A DNA stretch of 64,000 nt, taken from Nitzschia sp. DOCU1. Taxonomy: Eukaryota > Bacillariophyta > Bacillariophyceae > Bacillariales > Bacillariaceae. Both the position numbers and the translations under genes were made by a program. Of this stretch, positions 21,323 to 30,297 are shown piece after piece (within the stretch, counting starts at the first letter, position 1; each line of letters begins with the position of its first letter). A model generated the notes under the pieces. That model was not told the origin of the DNA. It searched no databases and saw only the letters and a list, made by a program, of their open reading frames with translations. The DNA is taken from NCBI GenBank assembly GCA_951394045.1, contig OX595991.1, positions 3,286,001 through 3,350,000 of the forward strand. Reading direction: 5' to 3'.

Positions 21323-22199
21323 ATCAGGAGATGACGCGCAAGATTCTCACAACAATGACCACGTTTTCCTGCCTGAAATGACAAATGGTAATGATGAACT
21401 GCGCCGCTACGCTTTCTACCCGATAGAAACGTCCTCTTTACAGACTATTAGACCCAGCTATGACATCCAAAAAGTCGATAGATGCCTTGGGGTTATCAAT
21501 ATCATCTTGGAATGAGAGAGCGTGAGAGGGGGTCACCATTGTCGCCTCTGTCCACAACCCATCATTCCAAGATGACATTGGCGGATGGATGGACGGACTT
21601 AGTGAAATCCATGGAGTCGACAGTCGAACAGCTCGGAGGTTCTTCTTTTGCGGTCTTGCTAGATTGCGAGCGTTCGATTGTAGTAGCTGCTACTACTTAG
21701 GAGAAGCTGCGACTCTCTAGTAGAGTAGTGAATGAAGGAAGTAGTACAACGTTTGTTCGATCTAATCCAGCTACTAGACTATCTGTAACTATTACTACCT
21801 GCTTCTTGCTGCAAGAACAAGAACAACAACAAGATTGCCGCGTACAGTACGCAAACGAAGCTACAAGCGCCGGTAAATGGAATTCGGCTAAAAGTCGAGC
21901 TAGAAAGGAGCCAACGAAAAACTGGCAAGGCGGCCGTCCTACACATAGTAGTAATACGCTGGGATCTAGCCCTCGCCCTTGCGTTTCAAAACGGCAGCGG
22001 TCTGATACGCGATAGCAGGAATCAAGAATATTGAAAAATAACAGAGGACATTACTCTAATTGTTGTGGCTGAGTGCGTGTACCTCAATTTTAGTTTCGAA
22101 CTACCAAGATCTATCGCCGTAGCGACACGAAAGAAGCACAACTTGAGCGTACTCAGGATTCTATGCAAGCTGATTGTCTAAATTCTCCATCATTGCGAT
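21323..22199. other. Intergenic region, no gene seen
   Basis: It lies between the 5' end of the glycosyltransferase gene and the 3' end of the ferritin gene, both on the minus strand. It contains short low-complexity pieces with repeated agctactac/ctagtag runs (about 21680-21790). ORFs are short and without domain character. Confidence 0.5.
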
Positions 22200-22976
22200 T
22201 TAGTGCCCGTGCTCTTCCTCTTCCGCCTGTTGTCCAAGCATAAAGTCCAACTGACGCAACAATTCGGGGGCTTCTCTCAATTTGGTCAAAATAGATCCGA
22301 CCTTGTCCTCGGCTTCAATTTGTTCCGTGTGGAACGGATCCAAAAAGGCCATGCAACCATAGTCGCCACATTGATCGGCAACCGCCGCCAGTCGCAACAA
22401 ATTTTGAGTATTGGTTTGTTCCGCCTTTAGAATATCTTCCCAGACTTCTACGGGGGATTGCCAGTCCTTGCGGGGAGCTGCTAGGGCATTCAATTCGACA
22501 TGAAATCCCTTTTTCATGGCAAATTCCAGAATCGCCAAGCCGTGGCCACGTTCTTCGCCCGACTCTTCCAACATCCAAGCTGCCATGCCATCCAAACCTC
22601 GGGTGCGGAACCAAATAGAGGCACTCAAATACAGCTGCGATGCCGAAAGCTCGACCGAGACTTGATCGCTCCATAATTTCAACAATTCGGCGGAAGGAGC
22701 TGCTGCCGATGAGGGCCCACTAGCACGGTTGTAGCTGGCATTACCAGCCCTACTGGGGGGAGCCGAAGTGTACAAGTCACCCATGCTCGCGGTCGGGGCC
22801 GGGAAGAATGCACCATTGGTAGGCTGGTCGTTGACGGACCTTGGGACAAAGGCCGGGCTGCCGCCATTGACATGAGTGGCGCCTCCGTTCAATTGAGAAA
22901 GGTAGCTACTCTGGAGGGCCAATGCCGACTCCAAAGCACAAATGGCAAAAAGTAGAAACTTCATTGTTGATCTCAA
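22200..22976 (-). CDS. Ferritin, plastid-targeted
   Basis: A 258-residue precursor that stores iron by oxidising Fe(II) and depositing it inside a 24-subunit shell. The first 20 residues or so are a signal peptide (start at Met1, or Met5 at 22964), ending SALA-LQSS, compatible with a diatom plastid import site with Leu at +1. A Gly/Ser/Pro-rich linker leads to the four-helix bundle from about residue 95. The ferroxidase ligands appear present: a Glu in QVSVELSASQLY, the EES-EERGH cluster (Glu, Glu, His), a Glu in ILKAEQTN, and the Gln/Glu pair in FHTEQIEAED. Ferritins of this type are known from pennate diatoms, where they buffer iron supply. A TGACGTCA site lies about 310 bp upstream. Confidence 0.93.
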   Translation of the reverse strand: MRSTMKFLLFAICALESALALQSSYLSQLNGGATHVNGGSPAFVPRSVNDQPTNGAFFPAPTASMGDLYTSAPPSRAGNASYNRASGPSSAAAPSAELLKLWSDQVSVELSASQLYLSASIWFRTRGLDGMAAWMLEESGEERGHGLAILEFAMKKGFHVELNALAAPRKDWQSPVEVWEDILKAEQTNTQNLLRLAAVADQCGDYGCMAFLDPFHTEQIEAEDKVGSILTKLREAPELLRQLDFMLGQQAEEEEHGH

Positions 22977-23829
22977 AGCGATAGAGGAGGTGGAACAAAT
23001 CTGAGCGAAATGAATGGCGGCGACGAGTGCAACTGATAGATGGCGGCGTCAAAACGTAATCCTTCCATGGAATTTCGCAATGCTTTTGACTTGCAACTTT
23101 AGCAATCAAATCCACGTCGGCACGATGATTGATGGAATTCGCCCCCGTACGTCATCCATCAAAGATACCACGCAATTTTGAGACAAATGAGTCGAAGAGT
23201 AGAAAGCTACTGGAGTCGGTACATGAAGCGCCCGCTAGTCCGATTTCCGGGTGAACCCCATCCCACCAATCATAATCATCCTCTGCATTGACGTCAACAG
23301 ACAGACCAAAGAATATGGACCCCTTTTGTGATTGCATACGCAAAAATTTAGTCGAAGACAATGGACACACACACCGAAGACTATCTCCCCAAATGACGAA
23401 TCAAATCAATAATACAGGACGGACGAGAAGAATGAGCAGCCTATCCTAGCAATACCACCACTTCGTCGTGAATGCTGACGCTTCTGCAGCAGAAGTGGTG
23501 GAAGCAATGCCGCGCCCTCGTTTTCAGGTGTTGGCACGTACCAAGAAAAGCCTGGTGTCACGATCGACGAACGGAAGAAAATAGGTTTTTTATGATAAGC
23601 TGGACCCATTCCGTTGCTTCCGCCAAGAAAACATCACCCCGCTGCTTCTGACCGCATGGCGCGCCACATCGTCGTCGTACCAACGGTGCCGCGGCTGCTA
23701 TATCGGAATTTGCGTCTAAAGTTCAACTCTTCGTTCCGAAGAAGTATCTTTTTTCCTTTGGAAGAAACTCTTTCAAAAATGCTACTGAAATGAGTGGATG
23801 ATGGTTCGTTTTAGGAAGTTTCCTGCCGA
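22977..23829. other. Upstream region of ferritin, no gene seen
   Basis: It holds a perfect TGACGTCA at 23289-23296 and otherwise short ORFs. No iron-responsive stem-loop of the animal IRE type was recognised. It is presumably promoter and 5' UTR of the ferritin gene. Confidence 0.5.
23289..23296. promoter_or_regulatory. TGACGTCA palindrome upstream of ferritin
   Basis: A perfect CRE-type octamer about 313 bp before the ferritin start codon. The half sites TGACGT/ACGTCA are known CO2/cAMP-responsive elements bound by bZIP factors in the diatom Phaeodactylum. A role here is inferred from position only. Confidence 0.35.
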
Positions 23830-24640
23830 AGCGTATCTGCAGGACGACGCATCCTGGTGAGCTCAAAGAAACTGGACACGAGAGTAGGATCCACCAACTA
23901 CGCCAGTGTCCAAGGAAGCTAGCAGGACTTACCCGCTCGCTAATTCTCTATATTACCCCATCCTCAGGCCGAGATCACGATGCCGTCAATCAACAACGTG
24001 CCTTTTCTTTGAAGTTTCTGTCTGAGTCCAAATCCACTCCGAAAGTTGAGCGGCATTTCAAAGGCTCAAAGTCCTGGAACTGCCATCAAAACTCTGCGAA
24101 AGCGAATCATCACTTGTTCGGAAAGCGTCTCCAATTTGATCAAATCCTCGCCCGAAACATGAAGCAACTTTTCAAAAGAAAAATGGAGGAATGATAGATG
24201 CGTAAAGGCCATCTGCAGGACGCGTCATCCTGGTGAGCTGTTAGCAAAGAAGCTAGACACGGGCGGCTACACGGGCTTCGCCAGTCTCGATGTAAGCCAG
24301 CAGGGCTCGGGCCTAGCTCATGATGTTGCTGCCAATCAACTACCTGCCGATTCTTTGAAGTTTCTGCAAATCCACCCGAAAGTTCTGCATTCCTTCCAGC
24401 TACGAATTGCTGTATTAGAGAACGAATGAACCTCCCTGACGGCTTTCAACGGTTCGTAAAAAATATAGTCCTGGAACAGCCATACAAACTCTGCTAAAGC
24501 GAATAGCTGCTAGGATCAAGCTCGTTACGAACAAATGAACATACCTGACGGCTTTCAACAGCTTGTAGAAATTGTAGTCCTCGAACTGATGAAAATGCAA
24601 ACTCTGCTACAACGACTAGCTGCTAGGATCGATGATTGGA
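23830..24640. repeat. Cluster of diverged direct repeats
   Basis: Two families overlap. Family 1: 23835-24055 and 24211-24385 share atctgcaggac, catcctggtgagct, then ccagtSt, later tctttgaagtttctg and cgaaagtt. Family 2: 24059-24107, 24417-24515 and 24528-24632 share gtcctSgaacNg, then caaaactctgc and agcgaatagctgctaggatc or close variants. All copies have the same orientation. No long ORF runs through the cluster. It resembles a degraded repeat array or a non-autonomous element that duplicated in steps. Confidence 0.7.
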
Positions 24641-24739
24641 AGTCTCGTTTGCGAACCATCACTCGTGAACTATACGAGAACAGTACAAGCTAGAGGCATC
24701 CATTGCATGCCATTTTGGACGCGTGGATTTAATTTCCGC

Positions 24740-26566
24740 CTAGCCCCGACTATCCTTTCGCTTTTTGGGCATGTTTGTTGGCAACGTCGGCTTGCGCTTG
24801 TTGCTTCCTTGACCGGCGGCCTTGTTACTAGTAGGTGATGACGTGCTGGCCCCAACAATAGTCGGGAATTCGAGCGGAGGTTGATTGGCAAACAATCGTT
24901 GCTTGCCGAAATCCACACGTTCCGCAAACCAAGGTCTGGCATACATTAAATACAACATGGGTCGTACGGCCGTGGTGGACACATTGGCGGTGCCCCGATG
25001 GCAGATGCGATAATCATAAATCAAGACATCGCCCTTGGTAAGAGTCGGACCGACAATGCCCGATTTTGGCTTGTTGGTTCCTGCTTTGGCTCCAATGTCC
25101 TCGTCGTCATCGTCTTCTTTGGAAGATGAATCATCGCTATCATCTTCCGCTAGAGTTTCCAATAGTGGAAAGCCTTGGTTCCCAAATTCGTCATTATTTT
25201 CTTGTTGCTCCTTGACCAAACGATCCGTCAATACTTGTTGGACACGTTTCCAATGCGATTCCTTGTGCGATCCCACCCAAAATTCCGTCGGTCCTAGCGC
25301 GGACTCAATCGGTGTCAATGGTACAAATACATTCAAGGCATACGGAGGCAAACTCCCCATGGCAGCATTTTCTGGCCCGTCCTCGTCGGAATCATAACTG
25401 CTGACATTTCTGGCATTTAATAGTTCGGGAAACAAGGCTTGACCATCTTGATGCCAAGGTTGATCGTAACTTCCTGGAAACGACAAGATCAAACCACAAT
25501 AGACCAATTGTGCCGAATCGCCCAATAAACTTGTAATGGTGGGCCATAACCATCGATTGTGCAAAACTTCTGGTAGAGTATAGGGTGCTTGATTCATGCC
25601 ATATCGAATATCCAAACGCCCTAAGCATCCCGAGGCGACTTCTTGAAAGGAAAAGCTATAATCCTCCGACGGGTCGTCTTGTGAAAGTTTGGAGGAATTC
25701 CATACTTTGCCTACTCGATCCAATCGTGCAATGACAGCATTTTGAATAATCGTCGCGGCTTGTCGAAGGACCGTCAATAACTTGCGTGGAAAAATAGAAC
25801 CTACCACTGGAGGTGGTTGAATATTCTTGTCCACGACTTGCTTTTTTAGCAGAACAACCCCGTGTTGTCGGACAATCGCATCGGCTTGACGTGTAAAGGA
25901 ACGCAATGCCACTTGTCCTTCATCTTCGTCATCATCATTATCGTCGTCATCACTATAAGTAGTGCGAGCAGTTTTCTTGGCATGAGGAAATCCTACAAAG
26001 GACTTTGGAATATCGACCGTAATTTGTCGGAGTAATTGCTTGGATTGATCCCGTAGTACTTGACGTTGCTGAAGGATCTTGGCAGGATTTCGAGGTCTGG
26101 TTGCTTGATTACTGGCATGTTGCTGTTGCTGTTGTCTTTTGCCTTGAGGTTTCTTTTTGGGCACATGACGACGACGTTCTTCTTTATTTTGTTTTGTCAC
26201 TGAAGCCGACGACGAGGACGACGAGGATGACGACGAGTCTTCTGTTTCGGTGCGACTATCACTCTTATTCTCGTGTTGCGGCGGATGATGAACTTGTGGA
26301 TAAGAAGCAAAGTGGGAACGTCCCACAATACTACCCGGATCTTCCAGTGACGTAAGATGATCTGGAATGGAAGTATTATTGAGGGCTTCATGTGGTACTG
26401 GGGGAGGCGAAACGACGACGACCGCCCCCGTGGGATCAAAGGGCACGGCCATGACTTGCCGATTCGCCCATTCACTGCCAAAGATGCGGCCGATCCATTG
26501 CGCTTTTTCACTCGTGTTGAGATTGCGGAGATCGTCCAAGTCAGAAGGCATGGCAGGAGGGGGCAA
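24740..26566 (-). CDS. Phytanoyl-CoA dioxygenase (PhyH)-like Fe(II)/2-oxoglutarate oxygenase
   Basis: A 608-residue protein. The first 200 residues or so are low-complexity (Ser runs, Gln runs, Lys/Arg patches, an acidic block) and probably unstructured. The catalytic double-stranded beta helix follows. An HQD triad half (HxD, about residue 370) sits in a PWHQDGQALFPEL context. The distal His is in CHRG (about 521), with the 2-oxoglutarate-binding Arg in VRPMLYL (about 534). An acidic insert lies inside the fold (about 470-495). This matches the PhyH superfamily, which hydroxylates lipids or other small molecules; the substrate is unknown. The N-terminus contains no clear targeting signal. 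A TGACGTCA site lies 142 bp upstream of the start. Confidence 0.85.
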   Translation of the reverse strand: MPPPAMPSDLDDLRNLNTSEKAQWIGRIFGSEWANRQVMAVPFDPTGAVVVVSPPPVPHEALNNTSIPDHLTSLEDPGSIVGRSHFASYPQVHHPPQHENKSDSRTETEDSSSSSSSSSSASVTKQNKEERRRHVPKKKPQGKRQQQQQHASNQATRPRNPAKILQQRQVLRDQSKQLLRQITVDIPKSFVGFPHAKKTARTTYSDDDDNDDDEDEGQVALRSFTRQADAIVRQHGVVLLKKQVVDKNIQPPPVVGSIFPRKLLTVLRQAATIIQNAVIARLDRVGKVWNSSKLSQDDPSEDYSFSFQEVASGCLGRLDIRYGMNQAPYTLPEVLHNRWLWPTITSLLGDSAQLVYCGLILSFPGSYDQPWHQDGQALFPELLNARNVSSYDSDEDGPENAAMGSLPPYALNVFVPLTPIESALGPTEFWVGSHKESHWKRVQQVLTDRLVKEQQENNDEFGNQGFPLLETLAEDDSDDSSSKEDDDDEDIGAKAGTNKPKSGIVGPTLTKGDVLIYDYRICHRGTANVSTTAVRPMLYLMYARPWFAERVDFGKQRLFANQPPLEFPTIVGASTSSPTSNKAAGQGSNKRKPTLPTNMPKKRKDSRG

Positions 26567-27116
26567 GGGGGGTCAATACAATAACGACTAGAAAGGGAAA
26601 GAGATGTGGATTAAGGAAGAAGTGAATCAAGTGAAAGATATGTCATGGTGACGACCGTCGATATGATATCACGCTGGCGGACGAACGGAAGGCGCACGGA
26701 CTGAATGTGACGTCAGCGCCCAGTCGACCTCATGCACACGACTCACAAACTCTATCGCATAATGCCAATGACTACAGTACAACGTATTGGAGGAGCTACT
26801 AATATCACACTACTCATCTTCTTGCTAGAGCACGAACTGATCCTAAGAAGCTTGGATAACAATCTCATGATAGTAGCACGAATAGTAGTTCCTTATCGGT
26901 CGGTTAAAGTCAACAGCAGCAGCCTCGTGGCTCGACAGCTCTCAATCCTTTTAGAACGACGACGACGACGACGACGACGACGGACGACATGCGACACTGA
27001 ACAAGCGGCAAGTCATTCGACTAGACCTTCTAGTTCTATTACACTACAAACGTCTACTATAGTGCAATCCCTTTACAATATCAGCAGCAGAATCATGCAT
27101 CCTTTTAGTATTGCCT
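26567..27116. other. Intergenic region with a CRE site and a GAC-repeat tract
   Basis: It holds a perfect TGACGTCA at 26708-26715 and a simple (gac)n tract at about 26957-26990. A 136-codon ORF crosses it on the plus strand, but its Arg run comes from the trinucleotide repeat and it overlaps the end of the next gene, so I reject it. Confidence 0.5.
26708..26715. promoter_or_regulatory. TGACGTCA palindrome upstream of the PhyH-like gene
   Basis: A perfect octamer 142 bp before the start codon of the 24740-26566 gene, which is a usual distance for a promoter element in a compact diatom genome. It is a candidate bZIP binding site. Confidence 0.4.
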
Positions 27117-28113
27117 TTAATCTTCTTCTTCATCGTCTATAATGACACCACACGCCTTTAAAAACTCTGGATCCGCCATGCCCTTTTCCAACACTACAGG
27201 TTCCCACTTGCCCGGGATGGCTTCACCCGCTAGTTCTCGTAGTTCATCGGCATGATAGCTTCCCGTCGCAACTGCCACCATGCCCACTACCAAATCCGGA
27301 TCTTTATCTGGATGATCAAAACAATACGCTTTGGCGGCTAACACATCGGCAGGAGCATCGCCCACATGAACGATTCGTTTCAAGACTCCCCCTTGTGTTT
27401 GCAAAATGTTTTGACATCGTCGGACGGCAATGGCAATTTGTTCTCCACGATCCAAATGATTTTCTGGCAATATCATCAATATCACCCGAACAATAATCGG
27501 ATCCAAAGCCTCCCAAAAACGCCAAGTGTTGAGTACCGTGCCATTCCTTTTGTGTTGGACAGGGAGGATGCAAGGCACCAGTATCCCAAATGCCGACGGC
27601 TTTCATTTTTCGTCTGGCAATGCCTTCCACATTGCCCGTCACCAGACCACACTTGACGGTCAAGTGGGGATGATTTTGATACTTGGCGAGTTTTTGAAGA
27701 GTATCCACGACACCCGGTAAAGGCGCTAAATGTTGTGCGACTCGTTCATCGTCACAGTCTTGAATAAAGTCATACATGATTTGCATCAGGCGATCCAATT
27801 CCTCAACAGCCTGTAAAGGTTCCACTTGGAGGGCCGCTCGTGCCAAACGCAACAAAATCAAACCATCCGTACTTCCTTGATACAAACGACGGGGTAATGT
27901 CGCTGCTACATTAATTTTTTCGGCAGTATTGCCAAAGACGCTGGCCACGGCATGTCCAAAAGCTTGGGCATGAGCTCCTTCGGCGGCCGCTGGACCTGTG
28001 CCATGAATCAACGTGCCATCGACATCAAAGGTTAGCAGAATCACGGCGTTTGTGCAGTGTTGTTGCGCCAGCAATACAAACAGTAAAAGTAGCAAAGATG
28101 AAACAAGCATCAT
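27117..28113 (-). CDS. HAD-superfamily phosphatase with N-terminal signal peptide, frame broken
   Basis: Two overlapping frames together make one HAD hydrolase. The first (28113 down to about 27460) has a hydrophobic signal peptide, then motif I FDVDGTL (Asp30/Asp32), an all-alpha cap, and motif II LVTGN. The second (about 27480 down to 27117) has the basic HLDRGEQ segment, motif IV GDAPADV and an acidic C-terminus. The join falls near 27445-27475, after GGFGSDYCSG. Either one base is missing or extra (assembly error or real mutation), or an unusually short intron is removed. The family includes phosphoglycolate phosphatase and related enzymes that hydrolyse small phosphate esters. The signal peptide suggests entry to the secretory route or plastid. 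The gene is divergent from the GST gene with a 328-bp shared upstream region. Confidence 0.75.
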
Positions 28114-28317
28114 GATGCAATACTACAATGGATGTGAATGTGAGGACGTGCGTCGGCCGTTGCTAGTTTGCGTCGGTCGCCATGGTCGGCGTTACGTAAG
28201 TAATAAAGAGAAAGGGGCGAAGATATCTTTCTTCTCCTTCTTTGGTACGGGGGTAGGTGCTCTACATATGTGCAGCACATACGTACCTTCACTAAAAGCC
28301 GCGGAAATTCCGACTAA

Positions 28318-28325
28318 TGACGTCA
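28318..28325. promoter_or_regulatory. TGACGTCA palindrome in the HAD/GST divergent promoter
   Basis: A perfect octamer in the 328-bp gap between the divergent HAD (start 28113) and GST (start 28442) genes, 117 bp before the GST start. It could serve both genes. Confidence 0.4.
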
Positions 28326-28441
28326 TTCACATCTTTCGCATGCGAGCCTTGATGATGCGAGTTGACGTGGTTTCCCAAATTTCCGACCATGATGATGATG
28401 ATGATAGCGTACTTTATTATGGCGAAACACAATCCACTACC

Positions 28442-29227
28442 ATGAGACTGCAATCATCAGCGTTTTCACTCTTGTGCCTTTCGACTTCTGTCGCCGCCTT
28501 TGAACTTGGCCGGCCGTCGTCGCTAGTAGCGACAACGAATGTAGGACGACGACGACATGGCGCTGCCGCGGCCTCTCTCCACAATTCTCCAACGACAACG
28601 TCTACAGCACTCTCCATGGCTCTTACATTGTATGGTCATCCGGGAACACGATCTCCTCTTGTCAATTGGGGTGCATACGAAGTTGGCGTCGACATTACCA
28701 TGGGAGACTTGAAACAAAATCCTCATCCCTTTGGTCAAATTCCATGTTTGACCGATGACAAGGACGTGATAGTTTTTGAAAGTGGAGCTATATTGTTGTA
28801 TATTCACGATCAAACCAAAGACAAACTTTCCAAAAAAGATGCCGCTGCTGTCACTTCATGGATTGCGTGGGCCAATGCTAGTTTGGATCCCATTTGTTTC
28901 TTGGAAACGCCCGATGGAAAAGTCTATGATACCGGACTCAAGAAACCCAACAAACGATTGGATCGTCTCAACGAAATTCTAGGCAAACAAACCTATCTAT
29001 TGGGCGATCAATTTTCATTGGCCGATGTCGCCGTCGCTTCCTATCTCTTGTATGTTCTGCAGTTTTTTCCTGGAACTGACGTGGAATCCAAATGGCCTCA
29101 TATGAAACGATACATGAAGGATTGTGCGAGTCGAGAAGCCTATGGTAAAGCCTTTGGCAAAAATGTACAATCGTACTTGTTGGAACAACTCGAGGCCGAA
29201 CCCAAAAAAATATTTGGAATGTTTTAA
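28442..29227 (+). CDS. Glutathione S-transferase, plastid-targeted
   Basis: 261 residues from the ATG at 28442, chosen because it opens a good signal peptide (MRLQSSAFSLLCLSTSVAAF). The same frame is open back to 28013, but that part overlaps the HAD gene and has an Asp run. The SVAA-F junction fits the diatom plastid bipartite signal (cleavage before Phe). The thioredoxin-like N-domain follows (LTLYGHPGTRSPL, then GQIPCL with the cis-Pro and FESGAILLYI for glutathione binding). An all-helical C-domain comes next, with LGDQFSLADVAVASYL as its N-capping/hydrophobic staple segment. GSTs conjugate glutathione to electrophiles or reduce peroxides. The class is not assigned, and the exact catalytic residue (Ser/Thr in the N-domain loop) is inferred. 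Confidence 0.88.
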   Translation: MRLQSSAFSLLCLSTSVAAFELGRPSSLVATTNVGRRRHGAAAASLHNSPTTTSTALSMALTLYGHPGTRSPLVNWGAYEVGVDITMGDLKQNPHPFGQIPCLTDDKDVIVFESGAILLYIHDQTKDKLSKKDAAAVTSWIAWANASLDPICFLETPDGKVYDTGLKKPNKRLDRLNEILGKQTYLLGDQFSLADVAVASYLLYVLQFFPGTDVESKWPHMKRYMKDCASREAYGKAFGKNVQSYLLEQLEAEPKKIFGMF

Positions 29228-30297
29228 CAAGATATAGGACGAGAAAGGAATTGACTGTCATTGGTTCTTGCCACTACTCCTAGTCTAGTCGATCATGCAG
29301 GATGATGATCGAACAACAAGCTTTCTCTCTGGCCCTTGCATCATGACGTAGAACGTCCAATGTATGTGCAAGATGCTTTTGTGAAATGTGGTCACGTCAT
29401 CAAGAGAACAAGTGGAGGGCAAAGCAACTGCAACAAGTTTTTGGGTCACTTACAGCGGCTGGAGCATGGTGGAGACACAAGCCAGCATAGACTCTAGAAA
29501 TCGATGCAACAAGTTGAAGTCGTTAGTCAACAAAACAAGCCAACCTACCCGAGATCTCAATCTAGCGAGGAGCAAAGTAATCTAGAAACAGTACCAAAGA
29601 TCTACATAGTAGAGAGTTGATTTTCCTTGTTCAGGAGAGCCTGCGGACTGCTACAACTTCTTGAACGACGAGGCGTCAACTGGTTGAGCCCTCCTACCCA
29701 AGATTTGGGTTTCCCGCGATGACAATCTATCCCCAAGAGAACCTTTCAATTGCGGATTTGAGACTCTATCCTCAGTAGAACTTTTCAATTGCGGATTTGT
29801 CTTGGCCTTATGTGGTGTACTCCATCTTCTACAAGCATTTTTGAGCATCCCCCCAAGACGCCTGCTTAACACGACGAAGGGTAGTACTACTAGTACGACA
29901 GTTCCAGGTCATTTTGTAATGGCAACAAAGCATGAGTTGAACGAATTAGCTGAAATGAAAGGTAGTCGTCATTGTACCATGTTGATCTTCGTTGTTTCTA
30001 AATCGACAGAAATTGATTGGAGTCAATCATACTCATGGACGACAATTTGCTTTCTTCGCATTTCCCGCATGATTTGCGTTCGTGCCGGCTTGCCGAAAGT
30101 GGCCAGCTGGAGGCATATGTCCAGTCGTGTCTCATGTTTCCGTGCGAAATTTTGGCGAATTCTTCACGCGAGCCGTCAAAAAGCCGCCCTCTTGCCTGCG
30201 ACGCACCCCATCGCAATAGCTAGTAGTAGCGTGACCCCCGCGGTAGAGACGGCTTTCGAGAAAGCATCTGAGCGTACATTGTAGCGAAGAATCACTA
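29228..30297. other. Intergenic region with a short in-frame repeat, no supported gene
   Basis: At about 29722-29800 a unit of about 39 bp containing tttcaattgcggattt occurs twice. On the minus strand it codes for a 13-residue repeat (NPQLKSSTEDRVS, NPQLKGSLGDRLS) inside a 73-codon ORF (29651-29872). A 160-codon ORF on the plus strand (29802-30284) lacks domain character. Neither is strong enough to call. Confidence 0.4.

Noticed and set aside
27445..27475. A 22-nt GT...CAG stretch that would act as an intron in the HAD gene
   Set aside because: Arithmetically it joins the frames, but 22 nt is far below the usual size for splicing; a base error or slippage mutation is more likely.
29802..30284. 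160-codon plus-strand ORF between GST and the GT92-like gene
   Set aside because: No domain, odd composition, and other frames are similarly open; insufficient support.
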